64,000 nucleotides of DNA, taken from Zygnema cylindricum (Eukaryota > Streptophyta > Zygnematophyceae > Zygnematales > Zygnemataceae). The stretch is taken from the NCBI GenBank assembly GCA_037447655.1, contig JBBHKE010001484.1, positions 32,939 through 96,938 on the forward strand, in the 5' to 3' direction. Positions 45,370 through 56,228 of the stretch are shown here, in pieces. Position 1 is the stretch's first letter; the number at the start of each line of letters is the position of its first letter. The notes under the pieces were generated by a model. The model had not been told where the DNA came from and made no database searches. It saw only the letters and a list, made by a program, of their open reading frames with translations. The translations under genes were made by a program, and so were the position numbers.

Positions 45370-46071
45370 CAAATTTGGTCCATAGCTTTGTCAATCTCCC
45401 ATCACTCTTGCCAGCCACCCAGCTGCCCTTCCTCTTCATCCTGTCACAAATTTTGAAAATAGTTCCTCCTCTCCCCCTCTTTCCCACGATGATCCTCTTT
45501 TTGACAATCTTTCTCCCACAATTTTTTCCCACTCTCCTCTCCTTGGGCCTTTTGCTCCTCTTGAGCCTTCACTTCCCGATCTTGAGCCTTCCCCTCTTCC
45601 TGACCCCTCTCCTTTACCTCGCCGAAACCCCGCACACTCTAGAGTTCCCCCCTCTCGGCTTATTACTTTCATAGGCCACGCCTCTCTAGCTTACGCTTAC
45701 TCGGCTGGGGCCTCTGCCTTTCTTATTTCAGCCCTTTTCTCTCTCAAAGCTGCCCTATAACGACATGATGCCTCCCTATGGAAAATTGGCGCTGATGCTG
45801 AATTAAATGCTTTACTTTCCAACAAAACATGGAATCTTATTCCCCTTCCCCTTGGAAGAAAGGAAATCGGTTTGAAATGGGTCTTCCGTGTAAAACAAAA
45901 AGCGGATGGATCCGTGGACAAATACAAAGCTCGCTTGGTGGTGAAGGGCTTTTCCCAAATCGAAGGTATAGATTTCACTGAAACCTTTGCTTCGTTGCCC
46001 GGTTGGCATCTATCCGCAGTTTACTTGCTTAAGCTGCTGAACATGATTTCCATGTTCATTAGATGGATGTT
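45370..46071 (+). pseudogene. Element D: copia linker and start of reverse transcriptase
   Basis: Plus-strand copia remnant. 45450-45660 reads as a Pro/Ser/Leu-rich linker typical of the region between integrase and reverse transcriptase. From about 45780 comes the polymerase start: ADAELNALLSNKTWNLIPLP, KEIGLKWVFRVKQKADGSVD, YKARLVVKGFSQIEGIDFTE, then a frame slip and WMLK, which is MDVK read in another frame. The block is interrupted at 46076 by a solo LTR in the codons for DVKN and continues at 47057. Nothing of gag or integrase precedes it, so the element is 5'-truncated, perhaps by the assembly gap. Confidence 0.82.
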
Positions 46072-46076
46072 AAAAA

Positions 46077-47056
46077 TGTTGTTCTACATCCACCGTTGCA
46101 GGTGGAGGACCAGTTGTTGAAGTGGAAGTAGACATAAAACCAACAGAAGCTATTAAGTACCTTCTCCAACAGCCAACTTTCAGCTGACACAGAATGTGAC
46201 TGAAAGAGCCACTTAGCACCAAATTCAGCACAGTGTTACACCTTATAATAAACTGACAACTCACAAAGTTTCAGATCAATTGACCCAGTCAACCATAAGA
46301 AATAGTCTCTGCAAGTTTCTTATAAACTGCCTTTAGAAAAACTACATTCCCACGAGTGGATACATAATTTTGACTAAGTCCTAAACTATATACTCACAGT
46401 GAGTATCTATTGATCCATGCTAAACATGTTCTCAATGCTATGGTACTATTCTATGTTTTAACAAACTAACTAAACTGTACTTTACTGTTCCGTAAGTACT
46501 TTCCTAAACCCCATTTGCTACCTGCAACAAATCTACTAATGTAACACTATTTTCTAATGCGCTAAACAACAAATATTTGTTTCCCAAATATTTACAGATA
46601 TCTTTCGTACGGTAAAAGTTGCCGGTGCTAGTCAGCAGTATTCCCAACAGTCCAAATGACTGTCGGTCAAAATGGTACGAAACATCCTGACTTCGTACCG
46701 CGCACTCAGTCACTGTGGTCCCCACTTGAATCGCGTCCGTCAACTCGGTTTGCATCAACGGTCCTCTTACGCTCTTTTCCTGGATGTTCGGCTTAGTCTT
46801 TGTCTGTCTGATTCAAAGAAATCGCCCGCATGATTAATGACACGTGGCTATGGGTGTGGGTGTCACTCCGGAATACCTGCACTTTCTTAAAATGTCAACA
46901 TGTGTCCCTGCAGTTGTACAATACACTCTAGTGTCTACCTGCTACTGTCACACTATTAGAGGTCAATAGTAAATATGACTTGGTTGAAAAATATTCTAAG
47001 TCCTAAATCTCCCCTCATAGCCTTATCTAGTGAACTTAAGATTTCCAAATTCAACA
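46077..47056 (-). mobile_element. Solo LTR of the A/B family in element D
   Basis: 980 bp, on the minus strand from TGTTGAATTTGG (47056) to GTAGAACAACA (46077). It lies between 5-bp duplications AAAAA (46072-46076 and 47057-47061), inside the host sequence GTTAAAAATGCC. It contains the gag start codon (about 46135) followed by STSTSTTGPPPATVDVEQ, again ending right at the LTR border. Because host coding sequence resumes on both sides, this copy proves the LTR limits without reference to internal sequence. Confidence 0.93.
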
Positions 47057-47061
47057 AAAAA

Positions 47062-48277
47062 TGCCTTCTTAAATGGGATCTTGTCCGAGGATATTTATAT
47101 GCATCAGCCTGAATGCTATATTTCCCCTGGATCTGAACATCTGGATTGCCATCTCATTAAAACAATATATGGATTAAAGGAATCCCTTTGTGTCTGGAAC
47201 CATACCATAGATGCCATTATGCGGAAAGAAGGATTTACCCGAATTGATGCCGATTTTAGCATTTACTCTCGTGGCTCTGGAACCTCATTGATAATTGTTG
47301 CCATCTTTGTTGAGGATCTCCTTCTTGTTCGTCCTTCCCTCTCTGAAATCTCCACTGTCAAATCTCTCCTTCAGACCCATTTTGACATGGCCGATCTAGG
47401 TGAGCTCACTTATTATTTGGGCATTCAAGTTTCTCGTAATTGCTCGACTCACACCCTCTCTCTCTATCACGAGACCTTTTTCTCTGATCTTTTGAAACGC
47501 TTTGGCATGGCAGAGTGCTCCTCCCTTTCCACTCTTTTAGATGCCAATGCCCCTCTCCTCCCTTCCACTGACTCTTTTCTCTCCCTCTCCCTCTATGCCA
47601 CTTACCGCTCAATGGTCGGGGCCCTTATGTACGCCATGCAAGCCACCCACCCTGACATTGCCACAACTATCACTAAACTCAGTCAATTCCTTCAACGTCA
47701 TTCTCTTGTTCATCTTGTTGCAGCCAAACGTGTCTTTCGTTATCTACAGGGCACTAAATCTCTTTGTCTCACATATTCTTCCTCTGGCTCTAGTGCTATT
47801 ACGGGTTTTGTTGATTCAGATTGGGCAGAAGATGAGCTTTCCCGCCGTTCCACCACTGGCTTGTGCTTCTTTTTGGGCAATGGTATTATCTCTTGGTCAT
47901 GCAGTAAGCAACCTACCACGACATGCTCCAGCAGTAGGGCGGAATATATGGCCGCTTGTCACGTCTCCAAGGAAGCTGTATGGCTTCGGACTCTACTCTC
48001 CATTCTTGGATTTCCCCATTGAGCCCCTACTCCTATCTTTTCCGATTCCCAGGGAGCTCTTGCTTTGATCCGCAATCCTGTTCACCACAAGCGGACAAAG
48101 CTCATCGACATTGAGTATCATTACTCTCGGGAGCTGGTCGAAGATGGCACTCTCCTGTATCTTTATGTCAAATCCGTCGACCAAGTGGCCGAATATCTCA
48201 CCAAGGCTCTTCATCGCCCTCACTTTGAGCAGCACCGCCTCTCCTCTGGACTTTGTCTTCTTTTTCCTCTTGGCTAA
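47062..48277 (+). pseudogene. Element D reverse transcriptase and RNase H
   Basis: Continues element D after the solo LTR. NAFLNGILSEDIYMHQPE and IKTIYGLKESLCVWNHTID are polymerase motifs. The catalytic box reads AIFVEDLLL (VED for VDD), so catalysis would be impaired. Downstream are DLGELTYYLGIQVSR, THPDIATTITKLSQFLQ, SDWAEDELSRRSTTG and SSSRAEYMAACHVSKEAVWL of RNase H. A TGA at about 48021 is followed by the remaining frame (FSDSQGALALIRNPVHHKRT, LYLYVKSVDQVAEYLTKALH) to a stop at 48277. Apart from that stop and the VED change it is well kept. Confidence 0.87.
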
Positions 48278-48317
48278 ATTTCCTTTGTTTACATCTCAAT
48301 CTATTTTTTAGTTTTCG

Positions 48318-48329
48318 CTTGAGGGGGGG
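48318..48329 (+). other. Element D polypurine tract
   Basis: CTTGAGGGGGGG lies just before TGTTAAGGG, the start of the 3' LTR. Confidence 0.75.
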
Positions 48330-48681
48330 TGTTAAGGGTCATTTAGCTTCAAGTTCACTTTTGTCATATCTGTACCTTTTCATTATATGTGTCGGTGATC
48401 TATTCCGTACTTTTTATTTCCTACATCAGTCAAGTCTTGCCGTCATATCCGGAAGACTTACTTTTGGTCATGTCCGTACTTCTTTACGACGGTCCAGTCT
48501 TTTGTACTTTTCATTACATACGTCGGTCTAATCTTTTCTACGTACAAAGTCCTTTGACCGTCGGTCCAGTCTTTTGACCGTCGGTCCAGTCTTTCTTTTG
48601 TCTTATATACATTTATTAGAATCTAGACTAGGACCCTTTGTTACAACGTAGCGTAGAACATTTAGACTCCACAGTAATTAG
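48330..48681 (+). repeat. Element D 3' LTR, first part
   Basis: Starts TGTTAAGGGTC after the polypurine tract. It is interrupted by element E at 48682 (TSD ATTAG) and resumes at 54694. It contains the duplicated words TTTGACCGTCGGTCCAGTC (about 48552-48592). No 5' LTR partner is in the window. Confidence 0.75.
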
Positions 48682-49303
48682 TGTAGGATCTTAAACAAAA
48701 GAGTTTTACGATAAATAATTCATAAAACATAAATCATTACACAGCGGAAGCTCATAAAAGACAAGAGGAATATTCAGCCAAAAAGATTTATAAGTGTTCT
48801 TGGCCGAAGCCTCTTTACATCATGTCTCTTCTCTCTTCTCTCTCTTCACTATTAATCCTCTATGATTGATTGGTTGATTAATTAATACACTGCACATGTA
48901 CACAGCTGCCTATATATACTCGCTACTCTACACTAAGAGACAACAAGATAAGACAAACAGAACTTAGCGTAGCGAAGAAGTCTGTCCCTAGCTGACTGTG
49001 CACTCTTCAATGAAAATTCCACGAAGGAAGGCGCACGCGCTTTCTTCCTTCGAAACAACAAACTCCAAACGTTGACTTAACACGTGTCGCTTCACAAGTA
49101 CACCTGCACGCAAAATCAAACATCTGTACATGAAGACAAAAGTCACGCGAAACGAAATAGTATGTTTCGTTCGCGGACGCTTCAAAATAAGTACCACGAA
49201 ACTTACATCGTACGTTTCGTATGATGACGTGGTACTTCACGTCAACAATTAAATGTTGGTATGACGCTTCGCGGAAATACCGCGAAACGACAATAATCCA
49301 ACA
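48682..49303 (-). repeat. Element E 3' LTR
   Basis: 622 bp, minus strand TGTTGGATTATTG to CCTACA. Same length as the 5' LTR. Contains TATATATA (about 48911-48917). Confidence 0.95.
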
Positions 49304-49316
49304 ATCCCCCTCTTAT
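49304..49316 (-). other. Element E polypurine tract
   Basis: Minus strand ATAAGAGGGGGAT directly before the TGTTGG start of the 3' LTR. Confidence 0.8.
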
Positions 49317-49336
49317 TGTCGGAATCGCCAAACTCT

Positions 49337-50896
49337 TCAAAATAATCCAAGTTTCGGTCGTCCCCTCTCAAACACATCATGTGTAGCAGCCTTTGTCAAC
49401 AAATCAGCCGCCTCCTCTTTAGTTGGTACGTACGAAAATTCAATCTCATTTGCCGTAACCAAATCTCTTACAAAATGCCATTGGATCCTGATGTGTTTCG
49501 TCCTCTTGTGAAACACAGGATTTTTCGCCAACGCCATAGAACTCATGCTGTCAGAATAAATCGTCATACATCCAATAGGAATGCTTAACTCACGTAACAT
49601 CTCCTTAATCCAAATCGAAGCCTTAGCTGCATGACACGCAGCCATATACTCAGATTCTGTGGAACTCAACGCAACCGTAGGTTGTAGCCTTGAACTCCAC
49701 GAGATCGCAGCTCCCCCAAAAATAAATGCATATCCTGACGTAGACTTACTTGAATCAAAATCGCCGCCCCAATCCGCGTCACAATACCCAACACACTCCA
49801 AAGAATTTTTGTCAGAAGTAAACAAAAGTCCAAGATCAATCGTACCAACCAAGTATCGAAAGATACGTCGTACGGCCTCCCAATGCGCCTTCTTTGGCTC
49901 GTGACAATAACGGCTTACGATAGAAACCGCGGCCGAAATATCTGGACGTGTACCAACGCTAAGGTACATAAGTGAACCAACCGCCTCTCGATAAGGTACG
50001 TCGATAGAATCCTCCTCTTCAAACTTACGAATGTGTAGGTTTGCATCCAACGGTGTAGAAAGCGGTTTCGCGTCAGTCATACCGAATCTCTCCAAAATCT
50101 CCTTACAATATTGAGCTTGACTCAATTTAATGTTCCCCTCTTTGTCACGTATCACTTCAATCCCCAAAATATATCGTACCTCTCCAAGATCCGTTACTTT
50201 GAAATGTAATCCAAGATAACGTTTCAACTCATTAATGCGCTCCAACTTGTCGCATGCCATCAAGAAATCATCCACATAAACAGAAAAGATGATTTGATCA
50301 ACTCCTTCACCTTTCACGTAAACTCCACAATCGGACGTAGTCCGTACAAATCCAAACTTCAATAACACTTGATGAAGTCTCAAATACCAAGTGCGTGGTG
50401 CTTGTTTCAAACCATATAATGATTTTCTCAAACGCCATACATTTCCTTCCTTCAAAGGAGAGACACCTTCCGGTACTTTCATATATACCTCTTCCTCCAA
50501 CTCACCATTTCAAAACGCGGTCTCAACGTCCATTTGATGGACGTGCTTCTTCCCCATCGCTGCAATTGCAATAATAATCCGTAGTGAGTCGAACTTCACC
50601 ACGGGAGCATAAGTCTCATTAAAATCGATTCCCTCACGTTGTTGGAACCCCTTACACACAAGCCTCGCCTTGTACTTAATTATTTCACCCGACGCTCCAG
50701 TTTTGGTTTTAAAGACCCACTTTGCATCAATCGCCTTTTTCCCCTCCGGTAATTTCACTTCCTCAAAAGTTCGATTATCAACCACCGACTTAAATTCTTT
50801 CTCCCACGCCGGTTTCCACTTACTCTCCCAATCAACCGACCTTCTAGCCTCGACATAAGATTGAGGGTCGCCGGTCATATTTTCCGTAAGTGATTG
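49337..50896 (-). pseudogene. Element E reverse transcriptase and RNase H segment
   Basis: Same frame as the gag-protease-integrase segment, after its TAG. It begins QSLTENMTGDPQSY. The polymerase domain has FEEVKLPEGKKAIDAKWVFK, YKARLVCKGFQQREGIDFNE and MDVETAF, where a TGA (50512-50510) replaces the Leu of TAFLNG. It continues to NGELEEEVYMKVPE, the catalytic box SVYVDDFLM, and RNase H with CDADWGGD, SSTESEYMAACHAAKASIW and IYSDSMSSMALAKNP, ending in KLGLF and a stop at 49337. Everything except the TGA looks functional, so the TGA is most likely a recent inactivating mutation. Confidence 0.9.
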
Positions 50897-53800
50897 CTAC
50901 AAAAGAAACTCCGTCTCCTTAGCATCGGAAAGAAAATAATGCGAATTTGATGTATTTTCCCCTTTTCGATCGTAAGTGAGTTTCTCCGGTTTCTTCCCCT
51001 TTGTAATCCGAGAGCTCCTCCTAATAACTTGCTCCTCCTCTTTTTCCTCTTTGTCTTCCTCGGATTCAATTTCAATTTCCTTCTCACTCGATTTAGAACT
51101 CAATTTATAACTTTGAGATTTCCGAATGTTCGAAAGCACTCGGGAATCCAAAGATCCATTACTCTTTCTTTCAAATTCAATTTCAACCGATTTCGTCAAG
51201 TTCTTTTTCTTAGTGTTCTCATTCGGTTCCACATCGGATTCCGAATCCCCAATGAACGGAAAGTTCTCAATTTCACTCTCCTCATAGAAATCCAAATTTT
51301 CTTTAAATTTCCCAACGGAATTCATGGCGGATTTGAGATCCTCATGAAAATCCACATTCCGAGATTCCTCCACGGTGTGACGAGCCGGATCATACACTCG
51401 GTACAAATTCCCCTTCGCACTATAACCAACAAAAATTCCCGGCCAACACCTTGGTGCAAATTTCCCCTTCCTCTTAATTGATTCTACATAAACCGTAGCA
51501 TGACATCCCCAAATTCTCAAATGATGAACCGTGGGCTTTCTACCACTCCATAACTCCTCCGGTGTTTTACTTCCGGAAACCGAAGTGAGTCTTCGGTTAC
51601 AAATGTAATTCGCCGTAAGAATCGCATCTCCCCACAAAAACATCTCTCGTCCGGAGCTATGAACCATCGCACGGACCATTTCTTGTAAGGTACGATTCTT
51701 TCTCTCGGCCACTCCATTTGATTCCGGAGAATAAGGCGCCGTGAATTGATGCCTTATCCCCCACTCCTTACAATACCCCTCAAAAACAACAAACTCCCCT
51801 CCATTATCCGATCGAATTGACTTAAGCTTCTTATCAATTTGCCTTTCGGCCATTACATGCCATTCTTTAAATTTTTCAAATGCATCCGATTTCTTTTTCA
51901 ATAGGTACACCCATGACTTCCGAGAGAAGTCATCAACAATCACCAAAGTATACTTGTTACCTCCAATTGTCTCGGGTTTAATATGTCCACAAAGATCGAT
52001 GTGAACAACCTCCAAAGGACTTTGAGCTCGATGCTTGATGTCTTTATTCGGATGGGATTTCCGAATTTGACGTCCTTTGCTACATCCTCCGCATCCGTTC
52101 ACCTTCTCACCGGATGCAAGGTCCAAACCCCTCACCGAAGAATGACGAATCATCTTCTTCAAACTTACCTCGGATGTATGACACATTCGATGATGCCATA
52201 AGGTAAGATCACCTTTCAACTCCGAAATTTGATGTGAAATTCCCTCGGTGGGAACTTTAGATTTCGGCCTCCTCCATAAGAGTCGACTATGATTCGCATC
52301 CGTTACAACTCCTTCTCCAATTACATTCCCCTTCTCATTCCAAATCTCAATAGATTGATCACCTCTCGCAAGTAAACTTCCACCACTCTTTTGGATTTGT
52401 GGAACGCTTAACAAATTGACCGATCCGTCCGGAATGTAAAGAGTATTTTGAAGACGATACTCCGTCAATCTCTCCTTCCCATCATTATCCCATGAAAGAA
52501 GATCAAGCCGAACCGTGCCAACCGTACCAACCGAAATGACATGGCCGCTTGCTACCGTAATAAACTTTGGAACCGTAAGTTCCCTCATGTCATCAAACAA
52601 GGTAGCATCCGTGCAAACATGGTGAGATGCCCCCGTATCAATGATCCACTCTTTTTCCAAATTTCCTCCACTACTTACTGAATCAAGGGTAAGGTTAAGA
52701 ACCGGAAAAACATCACCGGTTTCATTACCATAGTCAAAGTAATTTGCATTACCGTAACCACTACCACCACCGCGGCGTCCTCCTCGGCCGCCACCTCGGG
52801 CGCCTCTATCACCTCCTCTAGCTCCTCTTCCACCTCCGGAATCTCCACTCTTTGCATAACATTGAGGGATCGTATGCCCCCACTTACCGCAAAAATGACA
52901 TTGCTTATCCTTATCCGGACAAGATGAAGACAAATGTCCAAGCCGGTTACACCGGTAGCATGTCACATTGGAAAGATCCGAAGGGACTTTCGGTGGACGA
53001 CCTTGCTCCCTCTTGTTGCCTCGGCCGCCACCACCACCTCTCCGGCCACCTCCTCTACCACCTCCTCTACCACCGGCATAGTTGAGATCCGGGGTTTCGG
53101 GAGTAGTAGAGTTGAGAACTCCTCCTCCTCCACTTGAAGAAGCCGATGGAGTTCCCTCCGACATTTTGATAAAATTGACGGTGAATCCGAAAGTGTTATC
53201 CGCCTTCGCTCGTAAAATAGCTTTAAGATGCGAAAGCTTCTCCGGCAAAGCGTTAAGAAACACGCTTAATTTATCCGCATCCAAAATAACTCGACCATTG
53301 TTGAGTAATTGCTCGAGTATGATATTGAAGCGCTTCACGGCATCATCCATCAATTCATTTGACTTGATTTTAAAATTCATAAAATCCGTATAAACATATT
53401 GACCTTTGTTCTCAACACCTTTCTCATATTGCTCTTCAAGTGCTTGCCAACACTCATGGGCCGTTCCGTGAGCGAGGAAATGATCAAGCACGGAAGAAGT
53501 GCAATTCTTCATCAAACCGGTCGTTGCCGCAATATCTTTCAACCTCCATTGAGCACGTGCCTTGCTCTCCGTTGGCATCTTCTCTTCTCCATTGACAATC
53601 CTCCAAAGCCTCTTGAGAATAAGTTGATTTGAAATAAATTTCTTCCAAACCGCATAATTGGTGCCATTAAAGGCCACGGATTTCCCCGACATATTATAAT
53701 CATCTTCATTATCCAACGCTTTTTCAAAATCTGAATCTTCCTCTATCTTTGCTTTACCTTTCCTAATTCTCTCTTTTATCTCACTCTCATTAGCTCCTCC

Positions 53801-54022
53801 ACTGAATGGATCGGCAGCCTGAAATGAAGCAAATTCTCTTTTCTCACTAGATTGAGTTTGAAATCGTGAATCTACATATCTCATTAATGCATCAAACATC
53901 TCCTCAAATTTTCTCTCCGTATTCCGAGTCTCCTCAAATTGAGAACCCGAAAAACTGAACTCTCTTGCTCTCTCCGAAGTCGACATCGGGGAAGGAGTAT
54001 TTCTATTCTTCTTCCTCCCCAT
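50897..54022 (-). CDS. Element E gag-protease-integrase polyprotein, 1041 aa
   Basis: Particle protein, protease and integrase of the retrotransposon. Residues about 100-290 are a UBN2-type gag domain (FNGTNYAVWKKFISNQL). Two zinc knuckles of form CX2CX4HX4C lie at 355-368 and 375-388, each next to Arg/Gly repeats (about 317-335 and 397-422) that should bind RNA. The protease active site DTGASHH is at 462. The pre-integrase zinc-binding segment (LWHHRMCH, CGGCSKGR) is at about 608-650. The integrase core has D676 (HIDLCG), D739 (RSDNGGEF) and E773 (NGVAERKN), with 33 residues between the last two, two fewer than usual. The frame ends in a Ser/Glu/Lys-rich linker at a TAG (50897-50899) followed by CAA TCA. 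The ATG is 45 bases after the 5' LTR. Confidence 0.94.
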   Translation of the reverse strand: MGRKKNRNTPSPMSTSERAREFSFSGSQFEETRNTERKFEEMFDALMRYVDSRFQTQSSEKREFASFQAADPFSGGANESEIKERIRKGKAKIEEDSDFEKALDNEDDYNMSGKSVAFNGTNYAVWKKFISNQLILKRLWRIVNGEEKMPTESKARAQWRLKDIAATTGLMKNCTSSVLDHFLAHGTAHECWQALEEQYEKGVENKGQYVYTDFMNFKIKSNELMDDAVKRFNIILEQLLNNGRVILDADKLSVFLNALPEKLSHLKAILRAKADNTFGFTVNFIKMSEGTPSASSSGGGGVLNSTTPETPDLNYAGGRGGGRGGGRRGGGGGRGNKREQGRPPKVPSDLSNVTCYRCNRLGHLSSSCPDKDKQCHFCGKWGHTIPQCYAKSGDSGGGRGARGGDRGARGGGRGGRRGGGSGYGNANYFDYGNETGDVFPVLNLTLDSVSSGGNLEKEWIIDTGASHHVCTDATLFDDMRELTVPKFITVASGHVISVGTVGTVRLDLLSWDNDGKERLTEYRLQNTLYIPDGSVNLLSVPQIQKSGGSLLARGDQSIEIWNEKGNVIGEGVVTDANHSRLLWRRPKSKVPTEGISHQISELKGDLTLWHHRMCHTSEVSLKKMIRHSSVRGLDLASGEKVNGCGGCSKGRQIRKSHPNKDIKHRAQSPLEVVHIDLCGHIKPETIGGNKYTLVIVDDFSRKSWVYLLKKKSDAFEKFKEWHVMAERQIDKKLKSIRSDNGGEFVVFEGYCKEWGIRHQFTAPYSPESNGVAERKNRTLQEMVRAMVHSSGREMFLWGDAILTANYICNRRLTSVSGSKTPEELWSGRKPTVHHLRIWGCHATVYVESIKRKGKFAPRCWPGIFVGYSAKGNLYRVYDPARHTVEESRNVDFHEDLKSAMNSVGKFKENLDFYEESEIENFPFIGDSESDVEPNENTKKKNLTKSVEIEFERKSNGSLDSRVLSNIRKSQSYKLSSKSSEKEIEIESEEDKEEKEEEQVIRRSSRITKGKKPEKLTYDRKGENTSNSHYFLSDAKETEFLL

Positions 54023-54052
54023 GCGCTCTCTCTCTCTATCTCCGAAGCACTA

Positions 54053-54064
54053 GCTCCGATACCA
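54053..54064 (-). other. Element E primer-binding site
   Basis: TGGTATCGGAGC, two bases after the LTR end, matches 11 of 12 positions of the initiator tRNA-Met 3' end complement TGGTATCAGAGC, the usual plant copia site. Confidence 0.85.
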
Positions 54065-54066
54065 AT

Positions 54067-54688
54067 TGTAGGATCTTAAACAAAAGAGTTTTACAATAAA
54101 TAATTCATAAAACATAAATCATTACAGAGCGGAAGCTCATAAAAGACAAGAGGAATATTCAGCCAAAAAGATTTATAAGTGTTCTTGGCCGAAGCCTCTT
54201 TACATCATGTCTCTTCTCTCTTCTCTCTCTTCACTATTAATCCTCTATGATTGATTGGTTGATTAATTAATACACTGCACATGTACACAGCTGCCTATAT
54301 ATACTCGCTACTCTACACTAAGAGAAAACAAGATAAGACAAGCAGAACTTAGCGTAGCGAAGAAGTCTGTCCCTAGCTGACTGTGCACTCTTCAATGAAA
54401 ATTCCACGAAGGAAGGCGCACGCGCTTTCTTCCTTCGAAACAACAAACTCCAAACGTTGACTTAACACGTGTCGCTTCACAAGTACACCTGCACGCAAAA
54501 TCAAACATCTGTACATGAAGACAAAAGTCACGCGAAACGAAATAGTATGTTTCGTTCGCGGACGCTTCAAAATAAGTACCACGAAACTTACATCGTACGT
54601 TTCGTATGATGACGTGGTACTTCACGTCAACAATTAAATGTTGGTATGACGCTTCGCGGAAATACCGCAAAACGACAATAATCCAACA
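54067..54688 (-). repeat. Element E 5' LTR
   Basis: 622 bp. Differs from the 3' LTR at about five single bases (for example TTTTACAATAAA against TTTTACGATAAA). Confidence 0.95.
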
Positions 54689-54693
54689 ATTAG

Positions 54694-54837
54694 CACTGTA
54701 TACTTTGTATATAAATGACTCTTCTCACTTAATGAAATCATCCCAAAATACAAATCAATTCCTCTCTCGAATGCATTGATCTTTCTCTTGTGTACAATTT
54801 CATGGCTTCCGCCAATCCACCTCCAATACTAATAACA
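54694..54837 (+). repeat. Element D 3' LTR, second part (end tentative)
   Basis: Resumes after element E with CACTGTATACTTTGTATATAAATG. An ATG in good context (TTTCATGGCTTCC, about 54803) opens MASANPPPILIT, and a possible LTR end CTAATAACA follows at 54837. By analogy with the A/B family the LTR may contain the gag start, but without the 5' LTR this is a guess. An end at TGTACA (54795) is possible too. Confidence 0.4.
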
Positions 54838-55180
54838 ATTGAAGGTGTACTTGCTGGTTACGAACGCGTGTAATGATTATACGGATATGTATACTTTCGG
54901 TCCTAAAAACAAAACAGAAGTACAACTCGCAAGCTTAGCGGATTACCGATTCCATCGTATCAAGCACAATACGGCATCTCAATACATGTACGGACACGTG
55001 AGTGGAAATCACAACTGCGCAGCGATTTAAGGACAAAAAAAAAATACGCACACTGATGGGCCACATAATTGTACAATATGTACTGAAAGCGATCCGCAGA
55101 TTTGGTTTTGACACGTGTGGTGACGCCTCCGTTTACCCTTTTGTCATTCGACCTAAAGAAAATTCGCACGTGTGAAAAAT
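54838..55180. other. Intergenic stretch, nothing recognised
   Basis: No supportable feature. Confidence 0.4.
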
Positions 55181-55184
55181 GATT

Positions 55185-55650
55185 GTAGCATAGTTCAAAA
55201 GTAGGTGACCGTACGCCCATACAATATGCCTATTGTATGCAAAACATACAATATGGCCTTAAGACCCATATTGTATTGGCTGCAAAATGAAATAAAATAG
55301 TAACAGGGTTGAGTTGCACATGGATCGATAGAGAATTAAACGTCATGTCTAAATTTGAAAAAAAAATCGGACAAAAAAATCTTTTTCGGTGAGTTTTGAG
55401 CGAATTTTTATTTAAACCGTCAGATTCAGACAATCTGACGGTCGTTGATGAAAGTAACGATCTAAGAAGATCACATGAAAAGCCCATAACACAACTTTCG
55501 ATAGGACTATCGTCAGATTCGGAGGATCGGACGGTCGCTGATGAAAGTAGAGATCTAAGAATATCACATGGAAAGCCCGGAACACAACTTACGCTAAAGG
55601 CGGCCTACAAAAGGCTTACCAAAAAACGCCTACTTTTGAACTATGATTTA
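55185..55650 (+). mobile_element. Small TIR-like element
   Basis: The ends carry the inverted words CATAGTTCAAAAGTAGG (about 55188) and CCTACTTTTGAACTATG (about 55630). The interior is non-coding and includes two imperfect copies of GATGAAAGTA.CGATCTAAGA (about 55446 and 55540). No clear target duplication was found. Confidence 0.4.
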
Positions 55651-55654
55651 TGCT

Positions 55655-56072
55655 AATTTGGGAACAACAAAAAAGGAATATTCTCCGTACGATTATGTAC
55701 ATTAATATATGTATCCGTACAAAACATTAGAAATCTTACGCCGTCGCAAATTTAAAATATCCGTACATGCTATATTAATTTATGTGTCACACTAATCATG
55801 TTTTTTTAGCGCACGTTCCTATGAGTGCGAGTCTGATTTAATTCATTTTTTGTAAATTTTCACTTCAAATGGTACAGGTATGTACGGTCTGACATCGACT
55901 GTACACCACACTATTTATATTTTATTGTACTTTCGGGCTTTACTTTATTTTGTACAGTACCTTAATTAACATCAAGGAAAACTTAAAATCATGTATCCTA
56001 TTTGAGGAATAAAATCAAAATGTTATAACCCAAATTAGTGCCTTTGACACTAATAACTATTCGCGGTGTACT
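55655..56072 (+). repeat. H3 right-end fragment
   Basis: Homologous to 18595-19009 and 38850-39220, ending in the same CTAATAACTATTCGCGGTGTA terminus (56052-56072). The left end is missing. Confidence 0.7.
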
Positions 56073-56228
56073 GTAGTAACTCTATTCATTTCACACTGGG
56101 CACACAGAAAGTGTTATTTCACAGGGGTGAATCTTTATTGGGGTTCTGACTGTCAAGGGGTCAGTCACTTGGGTTTATATTAACTTGGAGTCGGCACTAT
56201 CTAGATTAGCTTCTTTTGGATTTGCATA

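Larger units (their letters stand above)
48682..54688 (-). mobile_element. Element E: young, nearly intact Ty1/copia retrotransposon
   Basis: 6,007 bp on the minus strand, with two LTRs of exactly 622 bp (48682-49303 and 54067-54688) that differ at only about five positions, so insertion is recent. The target duplication ATTAG is on both sides (48677-48681 and 54689-54693). It has a conventional primer site, a polypurine tract and a single-frame gag-pol. The frame is open except for two stops: a TAG between integrase and reverse transcriptase and a TGA in the polymerase. It belongs to a different copia lineage from A and B: its LTR holds no gag start, and the ATG is 45 bases inside the internal region. 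Confidence 0.96.

Noticed and set aside
45370-45674. Leu/Phe/Pro-rich membrane-like frame of 104 codons
   Set aside because: It is an alternative frame of the copia linker before the element D reverse transcriptase.
48988-49240. 69-77 codon frames inside the element E LTRs, present twice
   Set aside because: Duplicated only because the LTRs are. No known LTR-encoded protein fits, and the element has its own ATG outside the LTR.
52675-53137. Several medium-length frames opposite or beside the element E gag-pol frame
   Set aside because: Shadows of the 1041-codon frame, produced by its Arg/Gly codons.
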